Below the pieces are notes generated by a model. It made no database searches. It was not told the origin of the DNA and worked only from the letters and a program-made list of their open reading frames with translations. Shown piece by piece: positions 53,348-63,958 of a stretch of 64,000 bases of DNA. Every line of letters starts with the position of its first letter. Position 1 is the first letter of the stretch. The position numbers and the translations under genes are program-made. The DNA comes from G963704535 sp963704535 (lineage in GTDB: Bacteria; Chloroflexota; Chloroflexia; Chloroflexales; Roseiflexaceae): assembly GCA_963704535.1 (NCBI GenBank), contig OY969916.1, positions 6,510,001 through 6,574,000 of the forward strand, in the 5' to 3' direction.

Positions 53348-53767
53348 ATGGCCAACACCACGACCGTTATTGTGCGCACAGCGCTGCGGCGCTACGCCAT
53401 CCAGCGCGACGACCTGACGGAGATTCGTCTGGTCGCCGGCCCGGCCGATTTGGAGGTCGGCTACCTCGGCCGCCCCTGTCAGGGCGTCGAGCTTGGCCCG
53501 CTGCTCGACCCGGCCGACCACAGCGTGCTCCGTCGCCGGCGCGCGCTGCTCGTCCCGATGCGGCGCCGCTACATCGCGCTACTGGTGGACTATATCGATA
53601 CGTTCCTGGAACGTACTGTCTGTGCGCCACTGCCCGCGCTATTGCGGGAGCGCCTGCGCGAACCGTGGGCCGTCGGCGCGTTGATCATTGGAGACGATGT
53701 CGTCGTACAGCTTGATCTGCGCGCGGTTGCGCGGAGCATTCTTTCTCACAAATCGGCTGAGAGTTAG
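53348..53767 (+). CDS. Short, diverged CheW-like protein
   Basis: The product has 139 residues and starts 3 nt after the cheW stop. YAIQRDDLTEIRLVAGPADL, VGYLGRPCQGVELGPLLDPA and YIALLVDYIDTFLERTV follow the beta-strand order of CheW, but key core motifs are weak. It may compete for receptor or CheA docking. The family call rests on layout and context. Confidence 0.55.
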   Translation: MANTTTVIVRTALRRYAIQRDDLTEIRLVAGPADLEVGYLGRPCQGVELGPLLDPADHSVLRRRRALLVPMRRRYIALLVDYIDTFLERTVCAPLPALLRERLREPWAVGALIIGDDVVVQLDLRAVARSILSHKSAES

Positions 53768-53786
53768 CGTAAAGGTAGTGTCTCCT

Positions 53787-55376
53787 ATGGAACAGGTCTC
53801 CTCTGAAAGTAGTCTTGGACGGGCGCTTGCCAATCTTCAGGGCAGTGACGATGACCGCGCGCGGTTGCTCAATCGTCTTGCGATAAGCGTTGGCGGCATC
53901 TGCGTGCTCGGCAGCCTTCTGCTGGTTCCGCTGGCGCTCCTGGGGATGCTGGACAGCCGGCTGATCCTCCCGCTGATCATTTCCTCGGTTCTCTCAGGCA
54001 CGGTTGCGATTAGCACGCTCGTGCTCACGCGCCTGAAACTCCACCGGATGGCGATCGTCCTGTTCCTCTATGGAACGGTCGTGAACATCACTGCACTGGT
54101 CTACCTGATCGGTGGGGTTGGAGGGCCGGTATTCGTCGCCTACCTGCTTCCAGTGATGATCGCGGGGCTGTTCGGCAAACCCGGCGACGGAGTCCGCCTG
54201 TTCACGATCTCGCTCATCTGCTATATGGTGCTTGCAGTTCTTCAGGGCTTTCAGCTCATCTCACCCGTTGTTCCACTTTCCGGGATGACGAGCTCGGTCA
54301 TTGCCGTTATGGCCTTTGGCACGATGGGCGCGATGCTGACCTACCTTGCCACCCTCTGGTCCACTAGTACCAACCATTTCGTCCAACAGTCCAACGATCA
54401 GTCCGAGGCGCTGTTCAGCTCTAATCAGAAGCTGCTTGAGAAGAACATCCAGCAGGTCGAGTTGGGGAGCGAGCTTTCGGCCGCCGCCGCCCAGTTGCTG
54501 GCTGCCTCGCACCAGCAATCCAGCGGGGCCACCGAGCAGGCCAGCGCCGTCTCCCAGGTCAGCACGACGATCGAGGAGCTTGGCTCCACCGCCCGCCAGA
54601 TCGCCATCGCCGCCGAGCAGGTCGCCGAGGCCGCCGGCCAGACCCTTGAGAACCTTAGCGAGGGCCAGGACGCGGTCGACAACAGCATCCAGGCGATGGA
54701 GCGCATCCGTGGTCGCATGCAGGATGTCTCGGCCCGCGTGCTCAACTTGGGCGAGCGCTCACAGCAGATCGGCGAGATCATCGACCTGATCAACGATCTC
54801 TCCGATGAGACCCACCTACTAGCGCTCAACGCCGCGATCGAGGCCGCCGGCGCGGGCGAGCACGGTCGGCGCTTCGCCGTCGTCGCCGCCGAGGTTAAGA
54901 GCCTGGCCAACCGTGCGCTGGCGGCCGCCAAAGAGGTCAAGGGTGTGATCGCCGAGATCCAGCAAGCCACCAATTCGGCGGTGCTCGCGGCCGAAGAGGG
55001 CGGCAAAGAGGTCGAGCGCGGCGTCGAGTTGGCCCACAGCGCCGGCCAGGTAATGGACGCGATCGTGATGGTCGCCGAGCGCACCGCCCAGAGCGCCGCC
55101 GAGATCAGCCTGGCCACTGCCCAGCAGCAGAGCGCCAGCGAGCAGGTCGTCGAGACCATGCGCGAGATCGCCGATGTCGCCCGCCAGACGGCCGCCGGCT
55201 CACGCCAGATGTCCGAGGTCGCCCAAACGCTCACCGCGATCGCCGAGCGGCTCCACGGCATTGTCTACGATTCCCCGCGCGACGCGGTACCGCAGGTGTA
55301 CATCGACGCCCTCGACGAGCGGATGCTTGCGCTCGCGCCCAACGGCACCCATGGGGTGAATGGTACGCGTAGATAG
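53787..55376 (+). CDS. Methyl-accepting chemotaxis protein with multi-span sensor
   Basis: The product has 529 residues; ATG 53787 is preferred within a longer frame. Six hydrophobic spans (residues 30-205) make a membrane sensor with no large periplasmic domain and no clear HAMP. The cytoplasmic part is a coiled-coil MCP signalling domain with LLALNAAIEAAGAGEHGRRF and AVVAAEVKSLANRALAAAKE at the hairpin tip. It binds CheW/CheA and signals membrane or energy state (inference from the compact sensor). Confidence 0.85.
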   Translation: MEQVSSESSLGRALANLQGSDDDRARLLNRLAISVGGICVLGSLLLVPLALLGMLDSRLILPLIISSVLSGTVAISTLVLTRLKLHRMAIVLFLYGTVVNITALVYLIGGVGGPVFVAYLLPVMIAGLFGKPGDGVRLFTISLICYMVLAVLQGFQLISPVVPLSGMTSSVIAVMAFGTMGAMLTYLATLWSTSTNHFVQQSNDQSEALFSSNQKLLEKNIQQVELGSELSAAAAQLLAASHQQSSGATEQASAVSQVSTTIEELGSTARQIAIAAEQVAEAAGQTLENLSEGQDAVDNSIQAMERIRGRMQDVSARVLNLGERSQQIGEIIDLINDLSDETHLLALNAAIEAAGAGEHGRRFAVVAAEVKSLANRALAAAKEVKGVIAEIQQATNSAVLAAEEGGKEVERGVELAHSAGQVMDAIVMVAERTAQSAAEISLATAQQQSASEQVVETMREIADVARQTAAGSRQMSEVAQTLTAIAERLHGIVYDSPRDAVPQVYIDALDERMLALAPNGTHGVNGTRR

Positions 55377-55382
55377 TGCATA

Positions 55383-55440
55383 AGAGACTGTTTGAAACGG
55401 GGGAGTTTGAGGGGGTTGCCCCTCAAGAACTACCTTTCAC
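55383..55440. repeat. Family A hairpin repeat
   Basis: GAGACTGTTTGAAACGGGGG starts the copy that follows the MCP gene. Confidence 0.85.
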
Positions 55441-55455
55441 CACGGATTGCAAGTG

Positions 55456-55510
55456 ATTTGAAACGGGGGAGTTTGAGGGGGAAGCCCCCTCAAGAAACTC
55501 TTTCCACCGC
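55456..55510. repeat. Family A hairpin repeat, second copy
   Basis: TTTGAAACGGGGGAGTTTGA, GGGGGAAGCCCCCTCAAG; tandem with the previous copy. Confidence 0.85.
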
Positions 55511-55542
55511 CAAACTCGTGCGATAAGCTACGGACAACGTAA

Positions 55543-55562
55543 GGGCGTATTGCAATACGCCC
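55543..55562. repeat. REP-like 20-bp perfect palindrome before cheA
   Basis: GGGCGTATTGCAATACGCCC is a perfect palindrome 21 nt ahead of the CheA start. Confidence 0.9.
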
Positions 55563-55582
55563 CAACGGACAACGGACCAACA

Positions 55583-57898
55583 ATGGACCTGACCGCATTC
55601 TACAGCCAGTTCCGCGACGAGTCGGGCGAGAACATCCGCGCCGTGAACGAGGGGCTGATGGCGCTCGAAGGGGCCGATTTAAGCCCTGATGAGCGCCGCG
55701 CCCAGATCGACGCGGTCTTCCGCGCGATGCACACGATCAAAGGATCGGCGCGCCTGCTCGGCTTCGAGCAGATCGGGCGCATCGCCCATACCTGCGAACA
55801 TATCCTTAGCGCGGTGCGCGAGGGCCGGCGCGAGCTTGACCGCGCGCTCGCCGACGATCTCCTGCGCGGCGGCGACGCGATCCTGGAGCTGGTCTACGCC
55901 GCCATCGATGGGCGCCCCACCACGGTCGACGTCGAGGCGCTGACCCTGACGCTTGGGCGCAGCTCCCACAAGACCTCCGAGGAGGACGCTCCCGCTCAAC
56001 CGACCGAGGCGCCAGTCCAGCCGCCATCGTCACCTGATCCGGCCCAGCCGGTCGCAGCGGCTCCCGCTCCGGCCTCGCCGATCGCAGTCGCGCCCACTTT
56101 GCCTCGGCCGGCCGCGCTGATGCCCACGAATGGGCCGGCCAAATCGGCCCGCGCCAGTGTGCGCCAGACCATCCGCGTGCGGGTCGACCGGCTCGATCGG
56201 CTGCTGAATCTCGCCGGCGAGCTGGCCGTCGGCCGCCAGATCCAGGCCCTGCATCTCCAGTCGCTGGAGGAGATCGAGACCCTGATCGCCCACCAGGAGC
56301 GCACGCTGCTCGCCCTGGACCATGAGCTGAAGCAGTTGCGCTTCTCGACGGCCCAGCGCGAGGCGCTCGGCAATCATATCAATGGCATCCTCAACACCGG
56401 CGATCGGGCTAACCGGCTGATCCGCGCGCAGATCGAGCGCTTCGGCCAGCACGTCGGTCACGCCGCCCAGCTCGTTGAGGACCTGGAGCAGGAGGTCATG
56501 GCCGCCCGCCTGGTGCCGGTATCGACGATCTTTACCAACCTTCCCAGGGCGGTGCGCGAGCTGTCGCATATCTCCGACAAAGAAATCTTGCTGGTGCTCG
56601 AAGGCGAAACAACCGAGCTTGACCGCAAGGCGATCGAGGCGCTCAACGACCCGCTGCTGCACCTGATTCGCAACGCCGTCGACCACGGGATTGAGGCGCC
56701 CGAGGAGCGCGAGAGCGCCGGCAAGCCGCGCCAAGGCGAGATCCGGGTCACGGCCCGCGCGCTTGGTTCAAGCGCTCATATCACGATCCAGGATGATGGG
56801 CGCGGCATGAACCCCCAGAAGCTGCGCGAGACCGCCATCCGCAAGAACCTGATCTCGCCCGAGGCCGCATCGGTGCTCACCGACCAGGAGGCGATCGAGC
56901 TGGTCTTCTTACCCGGCTTCAGCACGGCCCAGTTTATCACCGATATATCCGGCCGCGGCGTGGGCATGGACGTCGTGCGTACCAATATCAGCGAGCTTGG
57001 CGGTCGCATCCAGATTCAATCGCAGATCGGCGCCGGCACCACGACGACCCTGATCGTGCCGCTGACCCTGGTGACAACGCGGGTGCTGCTGGCCGAGGTC
57101 GGCGAGCACACTTTCGGCCTTCCGGCCACCGGCTGCTCCGGCAGCATCTGGGTCTACCCCGACCAAGTCCGCACGATCGAGGGCCGCGCCATGCTGCCGC
57201 ACGAGGGGCGCTTTGCGTCGCTGCTGCGCCTGGCCGACCTGCTCGATGTGGCCGGCGCCCAGCCGTTCCCGTCCAAGCATCGCACGCCGGCGATCCTGAT
57301 CGGCAGCGCCCAGCGCCCGCTCGCCGTCCTGGTCGATCGCCTGGTCGATGAGCGCGAGGTGGTCGTCAAGCCGCTCGGCCCGCTCATGGAAGGGCAGCGC
57401 CGCTACAGCGGGGCCATCCAGATCGGCGATGGGCGGCTGGTGCTGATGCTCAACCCGGTCACGCTGGCGCAGATGGCCCGCGGCATGACCCTGGCCGCCC
57501 CGGTTGCCCGCAACGACGCGGCCCGGCGCCACTCGCGCCTGCTCGTCGCCGACAACTCTTTTACGACCCGCGAGCTGATCCGCAGCATTCTCCAGTCGGC
57601 CGGCTATGATGTCATGACGGCGGTCGATGGCTTCGACGCCCTCGACAAGATCCGCGTCAATGCTTTCGACCTGGTCGTCAGCGATGTCGAAATGCCGCGC
57701 GTCGATGGGTTCCAGCTTACTAGCCAGATCCGTAACGAGCTTGGCCTGGCCGATCTGCCGGTGGTCATCGTCACCAGCCTGGCCTCCGAGGCCCACAAGC
57801 GCCGCGGTCTCGAAGTCGGTGCCCAGGCGTATATCGTCAAGAGCCAGTTCGATCAGGGCAACCTGCTGGAGACGGTCCGGCAGTTGCTAGGTCATTAG
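55583..57898 (+). CDS. cheA: CheA histidine kinase fused to a receiver domain
   Basis: The product has 771 residues; ATG 55583. An HPt domain has His50 in AMHTIKGSARLLGF. A Pro/Ala linker follows, then the dimerisation helix pair, and the kinase with LHLIRNAVDHGIEAPEER (N box), DDGRGMNPQKL and DISGRGVGMDVVRTNISEL. A CheW-like domain (TTTLIVPLTLVTTRVLLAEV) precedes a C-terminal receiver: LLVADNSFTTRELIRSIL, Asp in VVSDVEMPRVDGF. Such CheA-REC hybrids are typical of non-flagellar chemosensory systems (for example twitching or gliding control). Only one HPt is present. Confidence 0.9.
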   Translation: MDLTAFYSQFRDESGENIRAVNEGLMALEGADLSPDERRAQIDAVFRAMHTIKGSARLLGFEQIGRIAHTCEHILSAVREGRRELDRALADDLLRGGDAILELVYAAIDGRPTTVDVEALTLTLGRSSHKTSEEDAPAQPTEAPVQPPSSPDPAQPVAAAPAPASPIAVAPTLPRPAALMPTNGPAKSARASVRQTIRVRVDRLDRLLNLAGELAVGRQIQALHLQSLEEIETLIAHQERTLLALDHELKQLRFSTAQREALGNHINGILNTGDRANRLIRAQIERFGQHVGHAAQLVEDLEQEVMAARLVPVSTIFTNLPRAVRELSHISDKEILLVLEGETTELDRKAIEALNDPLLHLIRNAVDHGIEAPEERESAGKPRQGEIRVTARALGSSAHITIQDDGRGMNPQKLRETAIRKNLISPEAASVLTDQEAIELVFLPGFSTAQFITDISGRGVGMDVVRTNISELGGRIQIQSQIGAGTTTTLIVPLTLVTTRVLLAEVGEHTFGLPATGCSGSIWVYPDQVRTIEGRAMLPHEGRFASLLRLADLLDVAGAQPFPSKHRTPAILIGSAQRPLAVLVDRLVDEREVVVKPLGPLMEGQRRYSGAIQIGDGRLVLMLNPVTLAQMARGMTLAAPVARNDAARRHSRLLVADNSFTTRELIRSILQSAGYDVMTAVDGFDALDKIRVNAFDLVVSDVEMPRVDGFQLTSQIRNELGLADLPVVIVTSLASEAHKRRGLEVGAQAYIVKSQFDQGNLLETVRQLLGH

Positions 57899-58026
57899 TG
57901 AGGTTGATGACCCACCGGCACCAAGGTATCACGCAGCGGTAAACACAATGGTAACACGCATGTAGGCCGGTCTTCCAGGGGAGGCGCTCACGCCGACACA
58001 CCGCCTACAGCTTACGAGGTAGAACC

Positions 58027-58389
58027 ATGACGGAAAAGATCCTGGTCGTAGACGACAGCAAGCTCGTGACGGATATTGTTCGAATGCGGCTCGAAATGTT
58101 CGGGTACAGCGTGCGGCTGGCTCATAGCGGCGAAGACGCCCTGAGACAGATCGCGCAGGAAGTTCCTGATCTGATGGTCCTCGACGTTCAGATGCCCGGT
58201 ATCGACGGCTACGAGGTCTGCCGGCGCCTGCGCGGCGACCCCTCGCTCGACGATCTGCGCATCATCATGCTGACCTCCAGCGATGATAAGCATGCCGCCT
58301 TTGAGGCCGGAGTCGACGACTACCTGAATAAGGATGTGGACCTGCTGAACCTGCCGAATCGGGTCAAGCTCATCCTTGAGATGCAGTAA
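58027..58389 (+). CDS. CheY-like single-domain response regulator
   Basis: The product has 120 residues; GAGGTAGAACC precedes ATG 58027. Asp10/Asp9 in ILVVDDSK bind metal, Asp53 in LMVLDVQMPGIDGYEV is the phospho-acceptor, and Thr/Lys sites lie in MLTSSDDKHAAF and YLNKDVDLL. Phosphorylated by the CheA above, it would act on a motor or output protein. Confidence 0.9.
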   Translation: MTEKILVVDDSKLVTDIVRMRLEMFGYSVRLAHSGEDALRQIAQEVPDLMVLDVQMPGIDGYEVCRRLRGDPSLDDLRIIMLTSSDDKHAAFEAGVDDYLNKDVDLLNLPNRVKLILEMQ

Positions 58390-58425
58390 GGGCGCCGTGA
58401 TGAACGCCTGCCATTGGATGACTAT

Positions 58426-59601
58426 ATGAGCCAGCCTATCCGTGTCGTTGTAGTTGATGACTCCGCGCTGATGCGGCGTGCGATCACTGGCCTGCTTGAG
58501 CAGGACCCGGCGATTCGGGTTGTGGGCGTGGCTCGCGATGGCCGCGAGGCGATCGCCATGGTCCAGGATCTGCGGCCCGACCTCGTGACCATGGATGTCC
58601 GTATGCCGGTGCTCGACGGGCTGGCGACGACCGAGCATCTGATGGCCTACTGCCCGACGCCGATCCTGGTGCTGACGGCGTCGCTGGCGAGCCACGATGT
58701 TGATATCACGTTTAAGATGCTGGGCGCCGGTGCCCTTGAGGTGATCGAGAAGCCGACCGGGGACTCGCCCAGGCGCTCGAGCGCGCCGGCCAGGAGCTGA
58801 TCCGTCGAATCAAGGTGCTCTCGCGCGTTAAGGTCGTGACGCACTTGCGCGGTCGCCGCAAAGGCACCGAGCGCAGCGAGCCGCTTGCGCCGATAGTGAG
58901 CAAGGAAACGAAACGATCGAGCGATACGCAGATCAGCGTGGCGGCTCCCCGTCTCCCCGTCTCCTCGTCTCCCCGGCTCCCCGTCTCCTCGTCTTGGGGT
59001 CCGTCCTTCCCGCTGATCGTGATCGGCGCAAGCACCGGCGGCCCCCGCGTGGTCTACCAGATCCTTGCAGGGCTGCCGCAGGGTCTGCCTGCCGCCGTGA
59101 TGATTGTCCAGCATATCGCCGAGGGGTTCAGCATCGGCCTGGCCGAGTGGCTCGCCAACGCCAGCGCCCTGCCGATCGCCATGGCCCAGGAGGGCGATGC
59201 CATCCGGCCCGGCGAGGTGATGGTGGCCCCCGACCGGCGCGACTTGCTGATCACCTCCGCGCGAACCATCCACCTGAGCGAGAATCCGCTGCTCATCCAG
59301 CGGCCGGCGATCGATATCTCGATGCAGGCCGCCGCCGAGGTCTTCGGCACCCGCGCGATCGGCGTGCTGCTGACCGGCATGGGGCGCGACGGTGCCTATG
59401 GGATGCTGACGATCCGGCGCGCCGGTGGCTATACCATCGCCCAGGACGAGGCCGAGCAGTACGATCTTCGGCATGCCGCGCGCGGCCATCCAGCTTGGTG
59501 CGGCGATCGAGGTATTGCAGCCGTCGCGTGTCGCCGCGCGACTCGTAGAGCTTGTCAACGACCCTGATCGCGGCGGTCAGCCAGGTAGGAACGGCTCATG
59601 A
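58426..59601 (+). CDS. cheB: CheB methylesterase, two frame breaks
   Basis: Frame 1 gives a receiver (IRVVVVDDSALMRRAITGLL; Asp in VTMDVRMPVLDG). A break near 58760 leads to LAQALERAGQELIRRIKV and a linker containing period-7 repeats (LPVSSSPRLPVSSS, 58948-58997). The esterase has the catalytic Ser in IVIGASTGGPRVVYQIL, His in MIVQHIAEGF and Asp in LLTGMGRDGAYG. A second break near 59462 leads to FGMPRAAIQLGAAIEVLQPS and the stop at 59599-59601, which overlaps the cheR start by ATGA. It removes methyl groups from receptors when phosphorylated. TTG 58414 is an alternative start. Confidence 0.8.
58948..58997. repeat. Heptamer repeat (CCCGTCT)n in the cheB linker
   Basis: About six CCCGTCT/CTCGTCT units code for the Pro/Ser-rich interdomain linker. 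Confidence 0.85.
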
Positions 59602-61175
59602 AGCCCAATCAACACATGCTGACAGACTATCCGGCTCGTGCCGCAACCGACAAGCCCGCCGCGGTGGCGCTCTCACCAGAGCAGTTTAGCCGGCTGCGCG
59701 ATCTGCTGGCCGATTACAGCGGGGTGTACCTCGATGCGGCCCGCCAACGCGTGCTCGAGCATGGGTCTGGCGCGGCGCTTGAGTGCCACCAGGGATACTC
59801 TGGCCGACTACGAGAGCCGCATTCGCTCGCATGAGGGGCGCGAGGAACTGCGCCTGCTGGCCGAGTTGGTCCTGAATCACGAGACGCAGTTCTTCCGCAA
59901 TGGGCCGCATCTACGCGCGCTCCAGGAGGTGCTGTTCGCCGAAATTCACCGCAACAAGCCGATCGGCGCGCCGCTCCGGATCTGGAGCGCCGGCTGCGCC
60001 ACCGGCGAGGAAGCCTACTCGCTGGCGATCGTGGCGCTCGAGACGCTTGGCCGGCCGCTGCCACGCCCGATCGAGATCTGGGCGACGGATCTGAGTGAGC
60101 CGGCGCTGCGAAAGGCGCGTGCCGGGTTCTACCGCGGTCGTACGCTCAATAATCTGTCGCCTGAGTTGCTGGCGCGCTACTTCCAGCCGCGCGGCGATAG
60201 CTACCTGGTCGGCGAGCAATTGCGCTCGATCGTGCGGTTCGAGCCGCTCAATCTACTTGAGCCGTTTCCCGAACTCCGCCCAGGGCGTCGATATGATCTT
60301 CTGCCAGAATGTGACGATCTACTTCCAGCCTCGAAACCTGCCGGCAGCTGATCGCGCGCTTCTACGACTGCCTTTCAGCGGATGGCATGTTGTTCCTCGG
60401 CTTCTCGGAAACACTCTGGAATATATTCGATGGATTTCATTCGCGAGAAGTGGGTGGTGCTTACGTTTACTACAAGGAGAAGTATGATCCGGTCGCCGAA
60501 CAGCGCCAGGTCGTCTCGCGCGCCCCTGGTGTTGCGTCGAAGCCAGGCCGGCGCGGCGCGGCCCGATCGCCCGATGCGCCGCTGGCTGGTCGGCGAAACA
60601 ACGCACCCGCCGCCGTATCTCGGAACTATCTCGAATCGTTGAATACTCATGGAGATTCAGGCGTTCGGACCGGTTATTCTGACGAGACGGCGCTCCAACG
60701 TGGGCGCGAGTTGCTGGAGCAGGGGCAGGTCGCCGAGGCGCTTGAAGCGCTGCGATTTATCTCGCCACAGTCGGCCTGGGCTTCGCAGGCGCTCACTCTG
60801 ATCGCGCGGGCCCACGCCGACCGTGATGAGCTGGATCTGGCGGTCGCCGAGGTCCGGCGCGCGCTGGAGATCGATACCTTACACGAAGATGCCTATCTCC
60901 TGCTCGGCGTGATCTACGGGCGGCAGGGCTTGTGGCCGGCGGCGGTCCAGCAGTTTGAGCGGGCACGCTATCTCAGCCCTTCCTCGGCGCTGGTCTCATT
61001 TCATCTCGCTCACGCCTATCGCCAATTCGGCCGCGCCGACCTATCCATACGGGAGTATCGCAATACCTTGCGCAAACTCGATCATCATCCACCTGGTGCC
61101 TTGCTCGACGGGGTGGCCGTCGGGTGGCTCCGTGAAACTTGCCAGCGCCAGCTCGACTATTCGAACAAAACATAG
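59598..61175 (+). CDS. cheR: CheR methyltransferase fused to TPR repeats, three frame breaks
   Basis: ATG 59598 overlaps the cheB stop. Frame 1 covers VALSPEQFSRLRDLLADYSG, then breaks near 59790. Frame 2 gives the SAM-binding part: LNHETQFFRNGPHLRALQ and LRIWSAGCATGEEAYSLAIV. Near 60285 the frame changes to VDMIFCQNVTIYFQP, and near 60335 to ETCRQLIARFYDCLSADG, then GMLFLGFSETLWNIF, a linker and a C-terminal TPR region (LEALRFISPQSAWASQALTL; YLLLGVIYGRQGLWPAAVQQ). CheR adds methyl groups to receptor glutamates; TPR fusions occur in myxobacterial and cyanobacterial systems. Confidence 0.8.
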
Positions 61176-61221
61176 CAGCAGCAAACGAGGGGCTTCAGGC
61201 CCCTTTACTATCCTTACTAGT

Positions 61222-62313
61222 ATGTATAAGATCCAACGCCAACTGAACCGCCGAGTCCACGCGACGCTCCTTGGGCATACCAGGGGCCGCGCCACTCCAC
61301 GCCCGCGCCCGCGCCTAGAGCCGCCGCCGCTGGTGGCTCCCCAGCCCGATTCCAGCGGGCTGCGGCGCCAGGCCGAGATCGAGCAAGATCTGCTGTTGGC
61401 CCGCGATATCCAGCAGGGGTTGTTGCTGGAGGCGGTGCCGCGCCTGCCGGGCTGGGAGGTGAGCGCCGTCTCGCTGCCGGCCCGCGACTTGGGCGGCGAC
61501 TTGTACGACTTTCTACCGCTGGCCGAAAGCTGGCAGGGTATCATGATCGGCGATGTCTCCGGGAAGGGGCTGCCGGCGGCGCTGCGCATGGCCGTGGCGC
61601 GTACGGTCTTCCGCCATGAGGCCCGTCGTGGCGAGCCGCCCGGCTCGACGCTCGCGGCCGTCAACCGGGGCGTGCTCTCCGAGATACCGCAGGGCATGAT
61701 CACGATGCTTTACGCGATGCTGGATACCCAGCGCGGCCTGCTCCGGATGGCCAACGCCGGCCACAACTATCCGCTGCTACTCAACGGGCAGATCCACGAG
61801 GTCGAGCTGTCCGGGCTACCGCTCGGCGTCGACTGCGATAGCGACTACGAAGAGGCCGACGCGATCTTGCGGCCCGGCGATACGGTGCTCTTGTATACCG
61901 ATGGGGTTGTGGAGGCGACCAGAGCCGACGGCGAGATGTATGGCTATGAGCGCCTGGAGCAGGTGCTGCACGCCAACGAAGGGTTCAAGCCGCGCGCGCT
62001 GGTTGCCGTACTGCTCCACGAGCTTCGCGCCTGGAGCACCGACGGCCAGGGTGACGATATCACCATGGTCATCGTCCGGCGGCGGCTCGATCGGCTCGAC
62101 GCTGAGCTCCACACCATCGTCGTTGATGTCCTCGGTCGTGAGCGGGCCGGGCAGTTTTGGGCCGAGCTGCCGCTGCCCTCCGCCGATGCCCCGGTGGATG
62201 CATGGGCCGACGTGCTGCCCGAGATCGTTCGGGCGGCCCAGGTCTTGTACGGGCGCGGTTTGGCCCGTGAACTCAATGCACAATTACGGTTGGTGCTGGA
62301 AGAATATCGGTAG
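61222..62313 (+). CDS. SpoIIE/RsbU-type PP2C phosphatase
   Basis: The product has 363 residues. After a basic N-terminus, the domain shows EQDLLLARDIQQGLLLEAVP, PARDLGGDLYDFLPLA and MIGDVSGKGLPAALRMAVAR with the metal-binding aspartates, and LYTDGVVEATRADGEMYGYE then QGDDITMVIVRRR at the end. These enzymes dephosphorylate anti-sigma antagonist proteins. The C-terminal 70 residues may hold a degenerate helper domain. Its place in the che cluster suggests it shares a signal input. The start ATG 61222 has a weak ribosome-binding site. Confidence 0.8.
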   Translation: MYKIQRQLNRRVHATLLGHTRGRATPRPRPRLEPPPLVAPQPDSSGLRRQAEIEQDLLLARDIQQGLLLEAVPRLPGWEVSAVSLPARDLGGDLYDFLPLAESWQGIMIGDVSGKGLPAALRMAVARTVFRHEARRGEPPGSTLAAVNRGVLSEIPQGMITMLYAMLDTQRGLLRMANAGHNYPLLLNGQIHEVELSGLPLGVDCDSDYEEADAILRPGDTVLLYTDGVVEATRADGEMYGYERLEQVLHANEGFKPRALVAVLLHELRAWSTDGQGDDITMVIVRRRLDRLDAELHTIVVDVLGRERAGQFWAELPLPSADAPVDAWADVLPEIVRAAQVLYGRGLARELNAQLRLVLEEYR

Positions 62314-62390
62314 AGAACCTGGAACCAAGGACCAAGAACGTTCGGTTCCCAATTCTCGGCTCTCGGTTCTTCGGATGGCTTGGAGCGACC

Positions 62391-63958
62391 ATGATGACCA
62401 ACGAACCGCTGAACTTTATGCCGCTTGACCTGGATACCTTCTCCGGGAGCGAGCGTTTTATGGCCGGAACGCGCCTCGGCGCCGCGTTCAGCCAGGGGAT
62501 TCGGGCCTACCTGCGCGCCTCCTACTCCGACGCGATCGAACATTTCAAAGCCGCCCTGATCGCCGCCTATGTCGAGGGTGAGGAGCAAGCCCAGATCTAT
62601 GACCGTGAGCGCGCGATCATCTATCTCTACATTGGCAACGCGCTGGCGTTTCAGGACGACTGGGAGGGGGCGCTGCGCGAGTACCTGGAGGCCGTGCAGA
62701 CCGACCCGCAACTGGCCGAGGCCCACTACAACCTGGGTGTGGCCTTCGCCGCCCGCGGCCAACTCGACCGGGCGATCGCCGCGTTCAAGGAGGCGCTGGA
62801 GCACAACGCGCGCCTGTATGAGGCTCATTTCTCGCTTGGCCGCTGCTACCAGCGGCTCGACGACGCCGGGCGGGCCTATATCCACTACGACCAGGCCTGC
62901 AACGCCCGGCCGCAGGCCGCCGAGCCGCGCTACTATATGGGCCTGATGCACCAAAGCCACGGCGCCCACGAGCTAGCCCAGCGTTGCTTCACCGAGGCGC
63001 TGCGGGTCGAGCCGACGTTCGTCTCGCCCGAGGTCCAGGATGAGGTGCTGGTCAACCGCTCGGAGGAGGAGGTCGCCCTGTGGTACTACCGGCTGGGCCA
63101 GGATCTCAAGATGCAGGGCTACGAAGAGGAGGCCGAGCGCATTTACCGCGCGCTGTTGCAGTGGCGCCCGCAGGAGCATCACGCCCGCTATATGCTCGGC
63201 AACCTGCTGGCCCGGACGCGCCGGTTCGACACCTCGCTGGAGGAGTATGACCTGATCCCGCCCCAGGATAAGCATTTCGTTGACGTCCGCATCCGGGTCA
63301 GCATGATCCTCAAGCTCCAGAATCGGATCAAAGAGTCCTATGAGGTGCTATTCGAGTGCGCCAAGTTGCACCCTGGCAATGGCAAGCTGTTCCTCAGCAT
63401 GGGCAAGCTGCTCTACGATATGGGCAAGAATCCTTCGGCCGTGCGCGCGTTTGAGCGCGCCGTCCAGCTGCATGCCGCGCGACCCACAGGCGCATTACTT
63501 GCTCGGCTTTATGTACAATGCGATGGGCCAAGAAGGATGGGCGCTGGCCGCTTGGCGCAAAGCGGTCGATCTCGCGCCCGACGCCCACTCGCTACGCTAT
63601 GATCTGGGCTACATGTATGTGCGCCGCGGCCGCTACGACCTGGCCGCCAAGGAGTTCGCGCGGGTGCTACAGTTCTGGCCCGACGACGTCGAGACGAACT
63701 TCATGCTCGGGCATGTGCTACAAAGAGTTGATGGAGCCGGCGCGCGCGATTCCCTTGTTCGAGAAGGTGCTGCGCCGCAACCCGCGCCATACGCAGGCGC
63801 TGTATTACCTCGGTGCGTCATACCTCCAAATTGGTAACACATCGCTCGGCAAAGCCTACTTGCGGCGCTATGACCATCTGATCCGTCAGGTGGATCAGGG
63901 CGTCGCACGTCCAGACCGGCCGGCGATACGGGCTCGCAGCTTGAGCGCCGTCAGTTGA
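62391..63958 (+). CDS. TPR-repeat protein, two frame breaks
   Basis: ATG 62391 follows GGAG. Tandem tetratricopeptide units are clear: AIIYLYIGNALAFQDDWEGA, LREYLEAVQTDPQLAEAHYN, LGVAFAARGQLDRAIAAFKE, ALEHNARLYEAHFSLGRCYQ, LLYDMGKNPSAVRAFERAVQ. The frame shifts near 63475 (to RDPQAHYLLGFMYNAMGQEG) and near 63725 (to CYKELMEPARAIPLFEKVLR) and stops at 63958. It is a protein-protein scaffold, last in the chemosensory series, perhaps assembling the signalling proteins. The following 42 bases to the window end hold nothing. Confidence 0.75.

Noticed and set aside
58815..59567. Second ORF in cheB called as a separate CheB esterase gene
   Set aside because: The receiver and linker helix continue into it after a single-base shift, so it is part of one gene.
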